DNA of 64,000 bases, from contig NZ_MIEQ01000096.1 in assembly GCF_001968815.1 (NCBI RefSeq), positions 186,001-250,000 on the forward strand. The letters run 5' to 3'. Within the stretch, counting starts at the first letter, position 1; every line of letters starts with the position of its first letter. This document shows, piece after piece, positions 53,414 through 61,289 of this stretch. The translations under genes and the position numbers were made by a program. The notes under the pieces were generated by a model. That model did no database searches and was not told where the DNA came from. It saw only the letters and a program-made list of their open reading frames with translations. The stretch is from Motiliproteus sp. MSK22-1 (GTDB lineage: Bacteria; Pseudomonadota; Gammaproteobacteria; Pseudomonadales; Balneatricaceae).

Positions 53414-54042
53414 TGCGGCTGATCGGTTGCCTTGTGCTGCCGGGGCCATTCCCTTCAGAAAGTACAGATCCTACTGAGCCGCATATACCCTTATCGTTTT
53501 AGTTATTAGTCTGTATTTCGATTATTTGAACGAACGTACTCTTTCTCCTCGTCCTGATCTTCATAGTAATGCTGTTGTAGCATTTATACTCCCCCTTCGT
53601 TCTGGTTTTTGGCAGCCCTTGCCGAAATCCAAACCTCTATGGACAATTGCTTGCCTCAGATCAGTTGTCGGGCGCAGCTCATAATACTTTAGTTGTGGCT
53701 TTCGGGTAATTAAAGTATGTTACTCGGTGAGCCTGAAATATCCCTATATTTCAGGCTAGTAGGTGTCAGATGTGATATTCGGGTGGGCAACTATACTATA
53801 TGCTGTAATAGCATGTAGTCAGGATCAGGATGTCGCTTCTAGATATGGACAGGCTCAACAGACTGGGGCGGTGCTATTGATTGCAGGCTCTGGTAGCCAT
53901 TCGGTTTGATCATTTACTTTGATTAATGATGGTTTGTTCTGACAAAAGGCTATCGGTTTTAATAAGAATTCTCACGTGTTGTTTGGATTATTCAGGACAA
54001 TAATTAGATGAGAGTCGATAATAAATTTTTGGAGAGCGGATA
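53414..54042. other. 629-base gene-free region before the chemoreceptor
   Basis: This is the longest gene-free stretch here. It holds a perfect 12-bp inverted repeat at 53730-53757 and a smaller one (ATGCT/AGCAT) near 53800-53815 next to a TATACTATA word that could be a -10 box. I found no tRNA-like cloverleaf, no frame longer than about 20 codons with a ribosome site, and no sigma-54 site. The last part must contain the chemoreceptor promoter, and GGAGAG at about 54032 is its ribosome site. Confidence 0.5.
53730..53757. repeat. perfect 12-bp inverted repeat (hairpin or operator)
   Basis: AGCCTGAAATAT (53730-53741) is followed by CCCT and its exact complement ATATTTCAGGCT (53746-53757). The stem is long and the loop is tight, but no T run follows on either strand, so a simple terminator is unlikely. 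Confidence 0.75.
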
Positions 54043-57000
54043 ATGGTCCAGCGACTTGGTCAACTAAAAATAGGTCAGAAGTTGGTTCTTTGTTTTCTGG
54101 CGTTAGGTGTCCTTCCCGCATTGATCATCGGAATATCGAGCTTGAGGGAGGCCTCTCATGGCCTTGAATCTCTGGCATTTAATTCCCTTGAGGCAGTCAG
54201 GGAGATCAAGAAAGCGCAGTTGGAAAAGTATTTTGATGATCGCCAGAATGATATGGATGTGCTGGTAAAGGTGGGGGGAACCCTCCGTCAGCAGGCGCTG
54301 GAGAAGCTCACTGCCGTAAGGGAGGTTAAGAAAAAGGCAGTAGAGAACTATTTTCGAGTAATGAAGCGGCAGATACAGACGTTCTCTGAAAACCAGATGA
54401 TTAAAGAATCTATGGTGAACTTTAATGATCGTCTCGAGACTTTTAGAGATTTTAATGACATTGATGACGAAGGGGTCAGGACTTTTAGGGAAAAACTTAA
54501 AACTTATTATCTTGAAGAGTTTGCCAACGAATATAAGTCAGCTAACAGTGGCAAAAGTCCGGCGGATATCGAGGCCAATATTGATAACCTGGATGATGAC
54601 GCGGTTGCCCTGCAATATTACTACATAGCAGATAATCCTAACCCTCTCGGATCTAAAGAAGATTTGGATCGCGCAGCGGATCTATCCAGTTATACTCGTG
54701 CCCATAATTACGCCCATCCGACAATACGAAGCTTTCAACAGAAATTCGGTTTTTCAGATATCTATTTAATTGATGGCAATAGCGGTCGCATCAGCTACTC
54801 GGTGACTAAAGAGATTGACTTTGGAACCTCTCTTGTTGACGGACCCTATGCCAAGTCAGCGTTAGCAGGGGTTTACAATAAGGCTAAAAGTTCCTTCTTT
54901 AAGGATGCCGTGTTTATTTCCGATTTTGATACCTATTTCCCTTCTTATGAATCTCCATCCATGTTTGTCGCCTCTCCGATTGTTGATGGAGACGATGTGG
55001 TTGGTGTTGCTGTATTTCAGTTAAACATAGATCGAATCAATTTGATGATGGCTGAGCGCACCGGGTTGGGGAATACCGGGGAAACCTATCTCGTTGGTGG
55101 TGATTATCTGATGCGTTCCGACTCCAACTCGGATTTTGACCGGTCTGTGGAAGAGTCTCTAAAGAAGCCCGATGTTGGTCGTGCCGAGTCCAAGGCAATT
55201 AACCTGGCGCTGGCGGGGCAGTCCGGGTCCGGGGTGATTGTCAATTACCTGAATAAACCTGTTTTATCGGCCTGGGTTCCAGTGCGGGTGGGTAACTTCA
55301 GCTGGGCTTTGTTGGCTGAGATCGATGTTACCGAGGCTTTGAGTCCTGTTGATGAGAATGGTGTTCCTTTTTATGAAAAATATGCCAAGCAATATGGTTA
55401 TGAAGATCTGTTGCTGATGAATCCGGATGGATATGTTTTTTATACCGTAAAAGGTGGAAAAGATTCTCGGATTAATATGCTGACAGGGGAGTTTAAGGAT
55501 ACTAACCTGGGGCAGTTGGTGAAGGAGGTGATAGCGGGAGGAAAGTTCGGCTTTGCTGACTTTAGCCCCTATGCTCCCAGCGATAATCAACCAGCAGCTT
55601 TTATTGCGCAGCCGTTGATCCACGAGGAAAAGGCGGAGTTGGTTATCGCATTACGGCTTCCGTTAGAGGGTATTAATGCGATTATGGCCATACGCGATGG
55701 TATGGGAAAGAGTGGAGAATCCTATCTGGTTGGGCCTGATCACCGCATGCGATCAGATTCTTTCCGAGATCTGGAGAATCGTTCGGTGGCTGCATCCTTT
55801 GCGGGTAGCGTTGAGGCAAATGGTGTTAATTCATTGGCGGTTAATGAAGCGCTCAATGGTAGTAGTGGTACACAGGTTTCTACCAATTATAACGGTGAAC
55901 TGGTGCTGTCAGCTTATGCGCCGCTTACCGTGGGTGGGAAAACCTGGGCAATGCTTGCAGAAATTGACGAATCTGAGGCGTTTGAGTCTCGTGAGTCGTT
56001 GCAGTGGATGACCATTGCAGTGTTGATTGTCAGCGTTGTTGTAATCATTTTCGTCGGGATATTCCTGGCTCGGCGTATTAGCGCTCCGCTGGCAAGGGCA
56101 GCTCAGGTTGCTGATTTGGTTTCTTCTGGCGATCTGACAACGGAAATTGAGGTTAAGAGTCAGGATGAAATCGGTAAGCTCCAGGGGGCTTTGAAGGAGA
56201 TGACCGATGGTCTGAGGTCGATGGTTTCGCAGATCGGTTCATCGGCTGATCAGCAAGCTTCAGCCGCTGAAGAGCTGGCTTCAATTACGGATCAGACCCG
56301 GGACCATGTTCAGGAGCAGAATATGAGTACCGAGTTGGTTGCTACGGCCATAACGCAAATGAGCGCCACCGTTCAGGAGGTCTCCCGTAATACTACTGAG
56401 GCAGCCGAGGCGGCTACGGAGGCTAATAAGGAGGTCGCCCATGGTAATGCCGAGGTGACCAGCGCGATCGCAGCCATACATAGCTTTGCTGCTGAGGTGG
56501 ATAGTATGGCCGGCACGTTGAAGAGCGTTGAGGAAGGGGCCGAAAATATCGGAGGTATTGTTGATGTGATCAACGGAATTGCCGATCAGACTAACCTGTT
56601 GGCGTTAAATGCAGCGATCGAGGCGGCCAGGGCGGGAGATCAAGGTCGTGGTTTTGCTGTGGTTGCCGATGAAGTTCGCTCGCTGGCACAGAGTACCCAG
56701 GACTCTACTAAGCAAATTGAACAGATGGTCAGCAAGCTACAGGAAGGTGCGAAGGCTTCTGCAGAGGCTATGGACCGGGGTAAGGAGCAAATGACTCAGG
56801 TCGTTCGTCAGGCAGAAAGTACCGGGGAGGCTCTGACTCGCATTAACGAGTCTGTAGATCGTATCAGTAGTATGAATATCCAGATTGCCAGTGCAGCGGA
56901 GCAGCAGAATGCGGTGGCGGAGGATATCAATAAAAACGTCAATCATATCAGCGAACTGTCACAGCAGACAGGCTCTGACGCAGAGCAGATATCAACCGCT

Positions 57001-57063
57001 AGTGAAGAGCTTGCTCGTTTGGCTGCCGATCTGCAAGCTCAGACGCGACGATTTAAAATGTAG
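54043..57063 (+). CDS. large methyl-accepting chemotaxis protein with duplicated Cache-like sensor
   Basis: This 1006-residue chemoreceptor has TM1 at about residues 12-34 and a very long periplasmic region to about 652. TM2 follows (about 655-678), then a HAMP domain ([15 protein letters not shown], about 680-730) and an MCP signalling domain with the hairpin tip [18 protein letters not shown]. The periplasmic part is internally repeated. [14 protein letters not shown] (51-64) recurs as [14 protein letters not shown] (91-104). A block [20 protein letters not shown] (about 339) recurs as [20 protein letters not shown] (about 549), 210 residues later. No CheB/CheR pentapeptide tail is seen. 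Its ligand is unknown, and no che genes are adjacent. Confidence 0.95.
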   Translation: MVQRLGQLKIGQKLVLCFLALGVLPALIIGISSLREASHGLESLAFNSLEAVREIKKAQLEKYFDDRQNDMDVLVKVGGTLRQQALEKLTAVREVKKKAVENYFRVMKRQIQTFSENQMIKESMVNFNDRLETFRDFNDIDDEGVRTFREKLKTYYLEEFANEYKSANSGKSPADIEANIDNLDDDAVALQYYYIADNPNPLGSKEDLDRAADLSSYTRAHNYAHPTIRSFQQKFGFSDIYLIDGNSGRISYSVTKEIDFGTSLVDGPYAKSALAGVYNKAKSSFFKDAVFISDFDTYFPSYESPSMFVASPIVDGDDVVGVAVFQLNIDRINLMMAERTGLGNTGETYLVGGDYLMRSDSNSDFDRSVEESLKKPDVGRAESKAINLALAGQSGSGVIVNYLNKPVLSAWVPVRVGNFSWALLAEIDVTEALSPVDENGVPFYEKYAKQYGYEDLLLMNPDGYVFYTVKGGKDSRINMLTGEFKDTNLGQLVKEVIAGGKFGFADFSPYAPSDNQPAAFIAQPLIHEEKAELVIALRLPLEGINAIMAIRDGMGKSGESYLVGPDHRMRSDSFRDLENRSVAASFAGSVEANGVNSLAVNEALNGSSGTQVSTNYNGELVLSAYAPLTVGGKTWAMLAEIDESEAFESRESLQWMTIAVLIVSVVVIIFVGIFLARRISAPLARAAQVADLVSSGDLTTEIEVKSQDEIGKLQGALKEMTDGLRSMVSQIGSSADQQASAAEELASITDQTRDHVQEQNMSTELVATAITQMSATVQEVSRNTTEAAEAATEANKEVAHGNAEVTSAIAAIHSFAAEVDSMAGTLKSVEEGAENIGGIVDVINGIADQTNLLALNAAIEAARAGDQGRGFAVVADEVRSLAQSTQDSTKQIEQMVSKLQEGAKASAEAMDRGKEQMTQVVRQAESTGEALTRINESVDRISSMNIQIASAAEQQNAVAEDINKNVNHISELSQQTGSDAEQISTASEELARLAADLQAQTRRFKM

Positions 57064-57259
57064 TGGCAATGGTCAAAGGTTGCTGAGAGCAGTCTTTGAT
57101 CCTGTCTTTGTACCAACCGGCTAGCTACGGTTTGCGATTGGTCGGTAGGCACACCGGATATGGAGAAGGTTGCTTGGGTTTCTTCATATCTGTAATCGCG
57201 GTGCGTATCGACCTGATGTTTTCGCTGAAATAGATCCTGGCTGAACTCTGGGGTGATTT

Positions 57260-60106
57260 ATGCTTATAACAAGCATCGCAAAATACTTGTTTCTTTTGGC
57301 TCTTCTGTACCCGCATACGGTATTGGCAATCACCTCCGAACCAGATCCGGCCGAGTCTGCATCGCTTTATGAACAAGCGTTAATGAAGTTTCATAGCGGT
57401 GAGATTGATATTAGTGTTATCCACCTGAAAAACGCCCTGCAGGCTGATCCTTCTTTTCTTGCTGGTCATGTATTGCTGGGCCGTTCTTATCTCGAGCAGG
57501 GATATGCGTCCTTGGCGATCAAAGAGTTTAAATCGGCTTTAACGTTAGGGGCTGACAAGTCACTCCTTGTTGAGCACTTAGCTCGAGCCTATCAGTTGCA
57601 AAGAAATTTTAAGCAATTGCTGGCAGAGATCTATCCCGGTAATTATGGCAAGCGTTTAAATGCTTTCATTCTGGTAGCGCGTGGAGAAGCATATTTTCAG
57701 TTGGGGAGATTGGGTAAAGCCAGGTTGGAATTTGCTGATGCTGAAAAAGTTGATCCTGGAAATGTAGATGCTTTACTGGGAATCGCTACAGTATTGCTTC
57801 GACAGGCGCGCTTCAAGGAAAGTGATGAGTTAATAAACAGGGTGATTGCCCTTTCACCGGAAAACCCCGCAGTCTGGTATACAAAGGGTGCGTTGTATCA
57901 CGCACTTTCAAAATTTGAAGAGAGCAGGAAGTTTTACTCGAAAGCGTTAGAGTTCTCGCCCGGGCATTATCAGGCAAAACTCGCTCGTGCTGGTGTTCTG
58001 ATGGATGATGGTAACTATCAGCAAGCTGAGAAAGATCTCTATCTTCTGTATAAAAAATCTCCAGAAGACCCGCAAGTCGCCTATTTGCTTGCAACGACAT
58101 TGAGACAGAATGGCTCCCGGAAGAAAGCTTCAGAGATAATGAAGGAAGCAAAACAGCATCTTGAAATACTCCCCCCGGAAATCATTAATGACCACGGCCC
58201 TACACTCTTTTTAGCAGGTCTGATCAGCTACGATCTGCAGGAGTATCAAAAGGCAAAGTCTTATCTGACGAGTTATGTGACTCGTTTTCCTCAAGAGGTA
58301 CGACCTCGCATAGTTCTGGCAACGATCTATCTGCAAGAGCAGGCACTGACTAAGGCCTCCAAATTGTTAGAACCGGCTTTGGATGTGGCATCAAATGATA
58401 TTCAGGTTCTCCTGCTGTTGGGAGACATCTATATGCGAAAACGGGAGTACTTCAAAGCTTCCGAGATGCTGGAAAGGGCCGCTCGAGTGTTGCCTGAAAA
58501 TGTTGGCTTGATGACCAGCAGAGGTCTAAATGACATTATTCGTGGTTTGCATGATAAGGGATACCCTAAGTTAAAAGAGGCGTTGAAGCGTGACCCTCAG
58601 GCAGGGGCTGCAGGATTTATTTTGGTCACATCTCTGCTGAAAGAAGAACGATTTCAGGAGGCATTGGAAGTTGCCCGATTACTAAGGGGTAAATCTCCAG
58701 ATAATCCTTTGGTGCTAAACCTGGTTGCAACAACTCAAGTGGAGGCAGGAATGCTTTCTGCTGCAAGGAATACCTACTTAAGAACGCTGCAGCTTGTTCC
58801 TGATTTTTATCCTGGACAGGTTAATCTGGCTAAGCTGGAGCTTGTTGAACGAAACCTGGATAAGGCCGAGGAGCAGTTTTTAACATTACTGGAACAGTGG
58901 CCAGATCGTCTGCATCTGATGGTTGAGTTGGCCAGAGTGAATGTGCTTCGAGGAAGCCTGGACAAGGCCATTAGGTGGCTGGAGAAAGCGTATCGGACTG
59001 ACAGGCAGTTTTTTGGTGCGGGAGTGCGTCTTGTGGATCTGTATCTTCGTACTGGAAAAAATCTTGAGGCATTAAGGATTGCTCAAGAAATGAAATCCAA
59101 CGGTGGTCGTGATACTCAGGGTAGTGATATTCAGGTTCTCACTGCTTTAGGGCGCGCTCAGCTGAGTACCGGTGATGCTCTCTCAGCCAGTATTACTTTT
59201 AAAAAAGCCTCTGAGCAAGCGAGCTTTCAATCCTTGTCCTCTCTGTCAGAGATTGCGGAACTCCAAAGCATAGCCGGCGATTTGGATGGTGCGATTTATT
59301 CCGTTGAGAAGTTTATTGCAGCCTATCCCGGAAAGGATGCTGCGTTGATTCAGTTAATCGGTCTTCAGCTGAAGAGAGGTCGGCTTGATCGTGCTGCCGT
59401 TGGTATCTCTCAGCTCGAGAAAGGCGGATCTACAGGTGTTACAGAACGGCTTAAGGGAGATCTGAAAGTTGCTGAGGGTGACCTGCAAGCCGCGCTTCAA
59501 CACTACTTGCTTGTTCTAGAAGCGTCTCCCGTCAGTTCTGTTGCTGCACGTGTTTCTCAGGTTTATTTGATGCTGGGGAAAAAAGATGAGGCACTGGTGT
59601 TTGTTGAGGGTTGGGTGGAGCGGTTTCCGGATGATGATATGCTGAGGGAAATTCTGGCTCAGGGCTACCTGTCTCTGGGAAGACTGGATGACGCCAGGGT
59701 CCAGTTTGAGTCGTTGGTGGAAAGAGGGCGTGCTGGCGCTCTTGTGTATAATAATCTGGCAATTATTTATAACACTCAAAAAGATCTGCGGGCTGAAGAT
59801 TTTGCTCGTAAAGCCTATGGGCTGGATCCTGATCGAGCCTCCATTTTAGATACCCTGGGGTGGGTGCTGGTTAAAAAAGGAGATTCGGAAGCAGGGTTAA
59901 GATTGCTGCGTAATGCGTTTGCGCGCGCTTCGACCAATCCCGAGATACGCTACCACATCGCTGTGGCTCTCAAGCAGCTGGGGCGCTATGAGGAGGCGAG
60001 GCTGGAGCTTGAAGCAGCTGTCAAGGAAGGGGTTGGCTTCTCTGAATTGGAAAATGCCAGATTTCTTCTGAAGGAGCTGGAGCAGCTTGGGGTTCAGAAA
60101 CAATAA
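57260..60106 (+). CDS. PrsT-like TPR protein (second paralog), non-lipidated
   Basis: This 948-residue exported TPR protein has a Sec signal peptide (about residues 1-23, ending VLAI) without a lipobox cysteine. It is followed almost throughout by TPR helices. The opening EQALMKFHSGEIDISVIHLKNALQADPS parallels prsT in the order 'x-A-L-I-E-L-K-N-A-L-Q'. The C-terminal block VYNNLAIIYN...ASILDTLGWVLVKKGDSEAG matches the corresponding end of PrsT. It is thus a paralog of the PrsT family, but soluble and periplasmic instead of lipid-anchored. It lies 283 bases upstream of the XDP1-type substrate on the same strand, so the two may be functionally paired. ATG 57260 follows a GGGGTGA ribosome site. 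Confidence 0.85.
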   Translation: MLITSIAKYLFLLALLYPHTVLAITSEPDPAESASLYEQALMKFHSGEIDISVIHLKNALQADPSFLAGHVLLGRSYLEQGYASLAIKEFKSALTLGADKSLLVEHLARAYQLQRNFKQLLAEIYPGNYGKRLNAFILVARGEAYFQLGRLGKARLEFADAEKVDPGNVDALLGIATVLLRQARFKESDELINRVIALSPENPAVWYTKGALYHALSKFEESRKFYSKALEFSPGHYQAKLARAGVLMDDGNYQQAEKDLYLLYKKSPEDPQVAYLLATTLRQNGSRKKASEIMKEAKQHLEILPPEIINDHGPTLFLAGLISYDLQEYQKAKSYLTSYVTRFPQEVRPRIVLATIYLQEQALTKASKLLEPALDVASNDIQVLLLLGDIYMRKREYFKASEMLERAARVLPENVGLMTSRGLNDIIRGLHDKGYPKLKEALKRDPQAGAAGFILVTSLLKEERFQEALEVARLLRGKSPDNPLVLNLVATTQVEAGMLSAARNTYLRTLQLVPDFYPGQVNLAKLELVERNLDKAEEQFLTLLEQWPDRLHLMVELARVNVLRGSLDKAIRWLEKAYRTDRQFFGAGVRLVDLYLRTGKNLEALRIAQEMKSNGGRDTQGSDIQVLTALGRAQLSTGDALSASITFKKASEQASFQSLSSLSEIAELQSIAGDLDGAIYSVEKFIAAYPGKDAALIQLIGLQLKRGRLDRAAVGISQLEKGGSTGVTERLKGDLKVAEGDLQAALQHYLLVLEASPVSSVAARVSQVYLMLGKKDEALVFVEGWVERFPDDDMLREILAQGYLSLGRLDDARVQFESLVERGRAGALVYNNLAIIYNTQKDLRAEDFARKAYGLDPDRASILDTLGWVLVKKGDSEAGLRLLRNAFARASTNPEIRYHIAVALKQLGRYEEARLELEAAVKEGVGFSELENARFLLKELEQLGVQKQ

Positions 60107-60389
60107 TTTTATGTCAGAATATTTTACACTGTTGTTTTATTTGTTTTGATCATCATTTTTAACAATTTGTTTTTAAAGTCTAAATCTGTTTTGGTCTAAT
60201 TCTTGAAGCATTTTTCGATAAACAGGTGTTTATTTGGAAGAGGGCTTTTGTGCACTCTTTCATAATCCCAGATTCTGGATTGTATAATTTATGAATTGTT
60301 AATTTGCCCTCTCAAGACTGCCAGTGTCTTTGCTACCAACAGGGTAGTTCAAGATGGGTCATTGAAGGGCAAGAGCAGGAGACAGACAA

Positions 60390-61223
60390 ATGTCGATTCG
60401 ACAGTTGATATGGATTCCAAGCGTTTTTTTATTCACAACTCTATTCATGGTCAATCAGATCCAGGCTGCAGCTGAAACCAAGATGTGGTCCTGGACGTTT
60501 AATAACTCAGGTGACTACGGTAGCAATAGTTGGAAGTACGACAACGAGGAGGGGGATGCTGCGGGACCCACTGTCACCAATAGTGCTTATGCCAACACCA
60601 ATGATGTGAATGGAGAAGATCGATTGCAATCAGCCACGCCAACGCTCTGGAGTGGGGGGCTGGGAATAGATAATAATGATGATTCTTCAAGCTCTCCCTG
60701 GCATGCATTTAGTGGCCGTTACCAGTCAGGAGCCAGCGAATGGGATGATATGGATGCCATGCTGCTCTCCTTTGATCGGGATGTCACTTTAACCTCAGTT
60801 ACGATGGGGTGGCACTATAAGGACTATGATTTTTCGTTGCTCGCATATACAGGGGCTGGTGCGCCTTCAATTCCGAATAACACAACCACGTACAGCGGTT
60901 TGCTAGGGGGTGGTAGTTGGGAGTTGGTTGGTAACTTTTATAACGATGGAACTGACGATGGTTCAGGTAGTGAGGGAGGGACTTCTACCGGAGCTGATAA
61001 AACGGTGGATATTAGTTCAGTTTCAACAACTCCCAGGAGCTATTATTTACTGTCTGTTCTAAATCCCTATCTTGGGGGGGATGCTAATAAGGCTGGGGAT
61101 GATTTTTTCAAGCTGCTTGCTGTAGCAGGTAAGACTTCAGAGGGCGGTACAACAGTTCCTGTTCCTGCAACTGCCTTGCTTCTCCTTCTTGGTCTGCCTT
61201 GGTTACGCCGGTTCAGGGTGTAA
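60390..61223 (+). CDS. exosortase-dependent surface protein, XDP1-like, with variant VPVP sorting signal
   Basis: This 277-residue secreted protein has a signal peptide (about residues 1-26, ending IQAAA). The body has WSWTFNNSGDYGSNSW, LLSFDRDVTLTSVTMGWHY, LLAYTGAGAPSIP, SWELVGNFYNDG and FFKLLAVAGK, which I recognise as the XDP1 family of exosortase-dependent proteins. The C terminus is VPVPATALLLLLGLPWLRRFRV in short: VPVPA, then a leucine-rich helix and basic residues. PEP is thus replaced by PVP. Whether XrtA at 13659 or another exosortase elsewhere cuts it is open. It is flanked by two PrsT-like genes. AGGAGA before the ATG is the ribosome site. Confidence 0.87.
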   Translation: MSIRQLIWIPSVFLFTTLFMVNQIQAAAETKMWSWTFNNSGDYGSNSWKYDNEEGDAAGPTVTNSAYANTNDVNGEDRLQSATPTLWSGGLGIDNNDDSSSSPWHAFSGRYQSGASEWDDMDAMLLSFDRDVTLTSVTMGWHYKDYDFSLLAYTGAGAPSIPNNTTTYSGLLGGGSWELVGNFYNDGTDDGSGSEGGTSTGADKTVDISSVSTTPRSYYLLSVLNPYLGGDANKAGDDFFKLLAVAGKTSEGGTTVPVPATALLLLLGLPWLRRFRV

Positions 61224-61231
61224 GATTGTTT

Positions 61232-61263
61232 TAGCGCTGATAAGTTAAGTTTTATCAGCGCTA
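61232..61263. terminator. strong hairpin between convergent XDP1-like and TPR genes
   Basis: TAGCGCTGATAA (61232-61243) pairs with TTATCAGCGCTA (61252-61263), a perfect 12-bp stem with an 8-base loop. It lies between convergent genes, 9 bases after the XDP1-like stop. No T run follows on either strand, so termination strength is uncertain. Confidence 0.6.
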
Positions 61264-61270
61264 CTGATGG

Positions 61271-61287
61271 GTTGCTTTGTCAGCAAC
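61271..61287. terminator. second small hairpin
   Basis: GTTGCT (61271-61276) and AGCAAC (61282-61287) form a 6-bp stem with a 5-base loop, immediately after the first hairpin and just beyond the stop of the minus-strand TPR gene at 61290. Confidence 0.35.
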
Positions 61288-61289
61288 AG

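Noticed and set aside
57071-57083. GG...TTGC pattern before the second PrsT-like gene
   Set aside because: Only nine bases separate GG and GC, and the -24 flank does not match.
60191-60206. Sigma-54-like TTGG-N10-GA upstream of the XDP1-like gene
   Set aside because: The -12 element reads TTGA instead of TTGC and the CA after GG is missing, so it does not meet the consensus despite correct spacing.
60270-60360. Paired segments before the XDP1-like gene that might be a c-di-GMP riboswitch
   Set aside because: Only a 5-bp CTACC/GGTAG pairing is visible and the conserved riboswitch core is absent.
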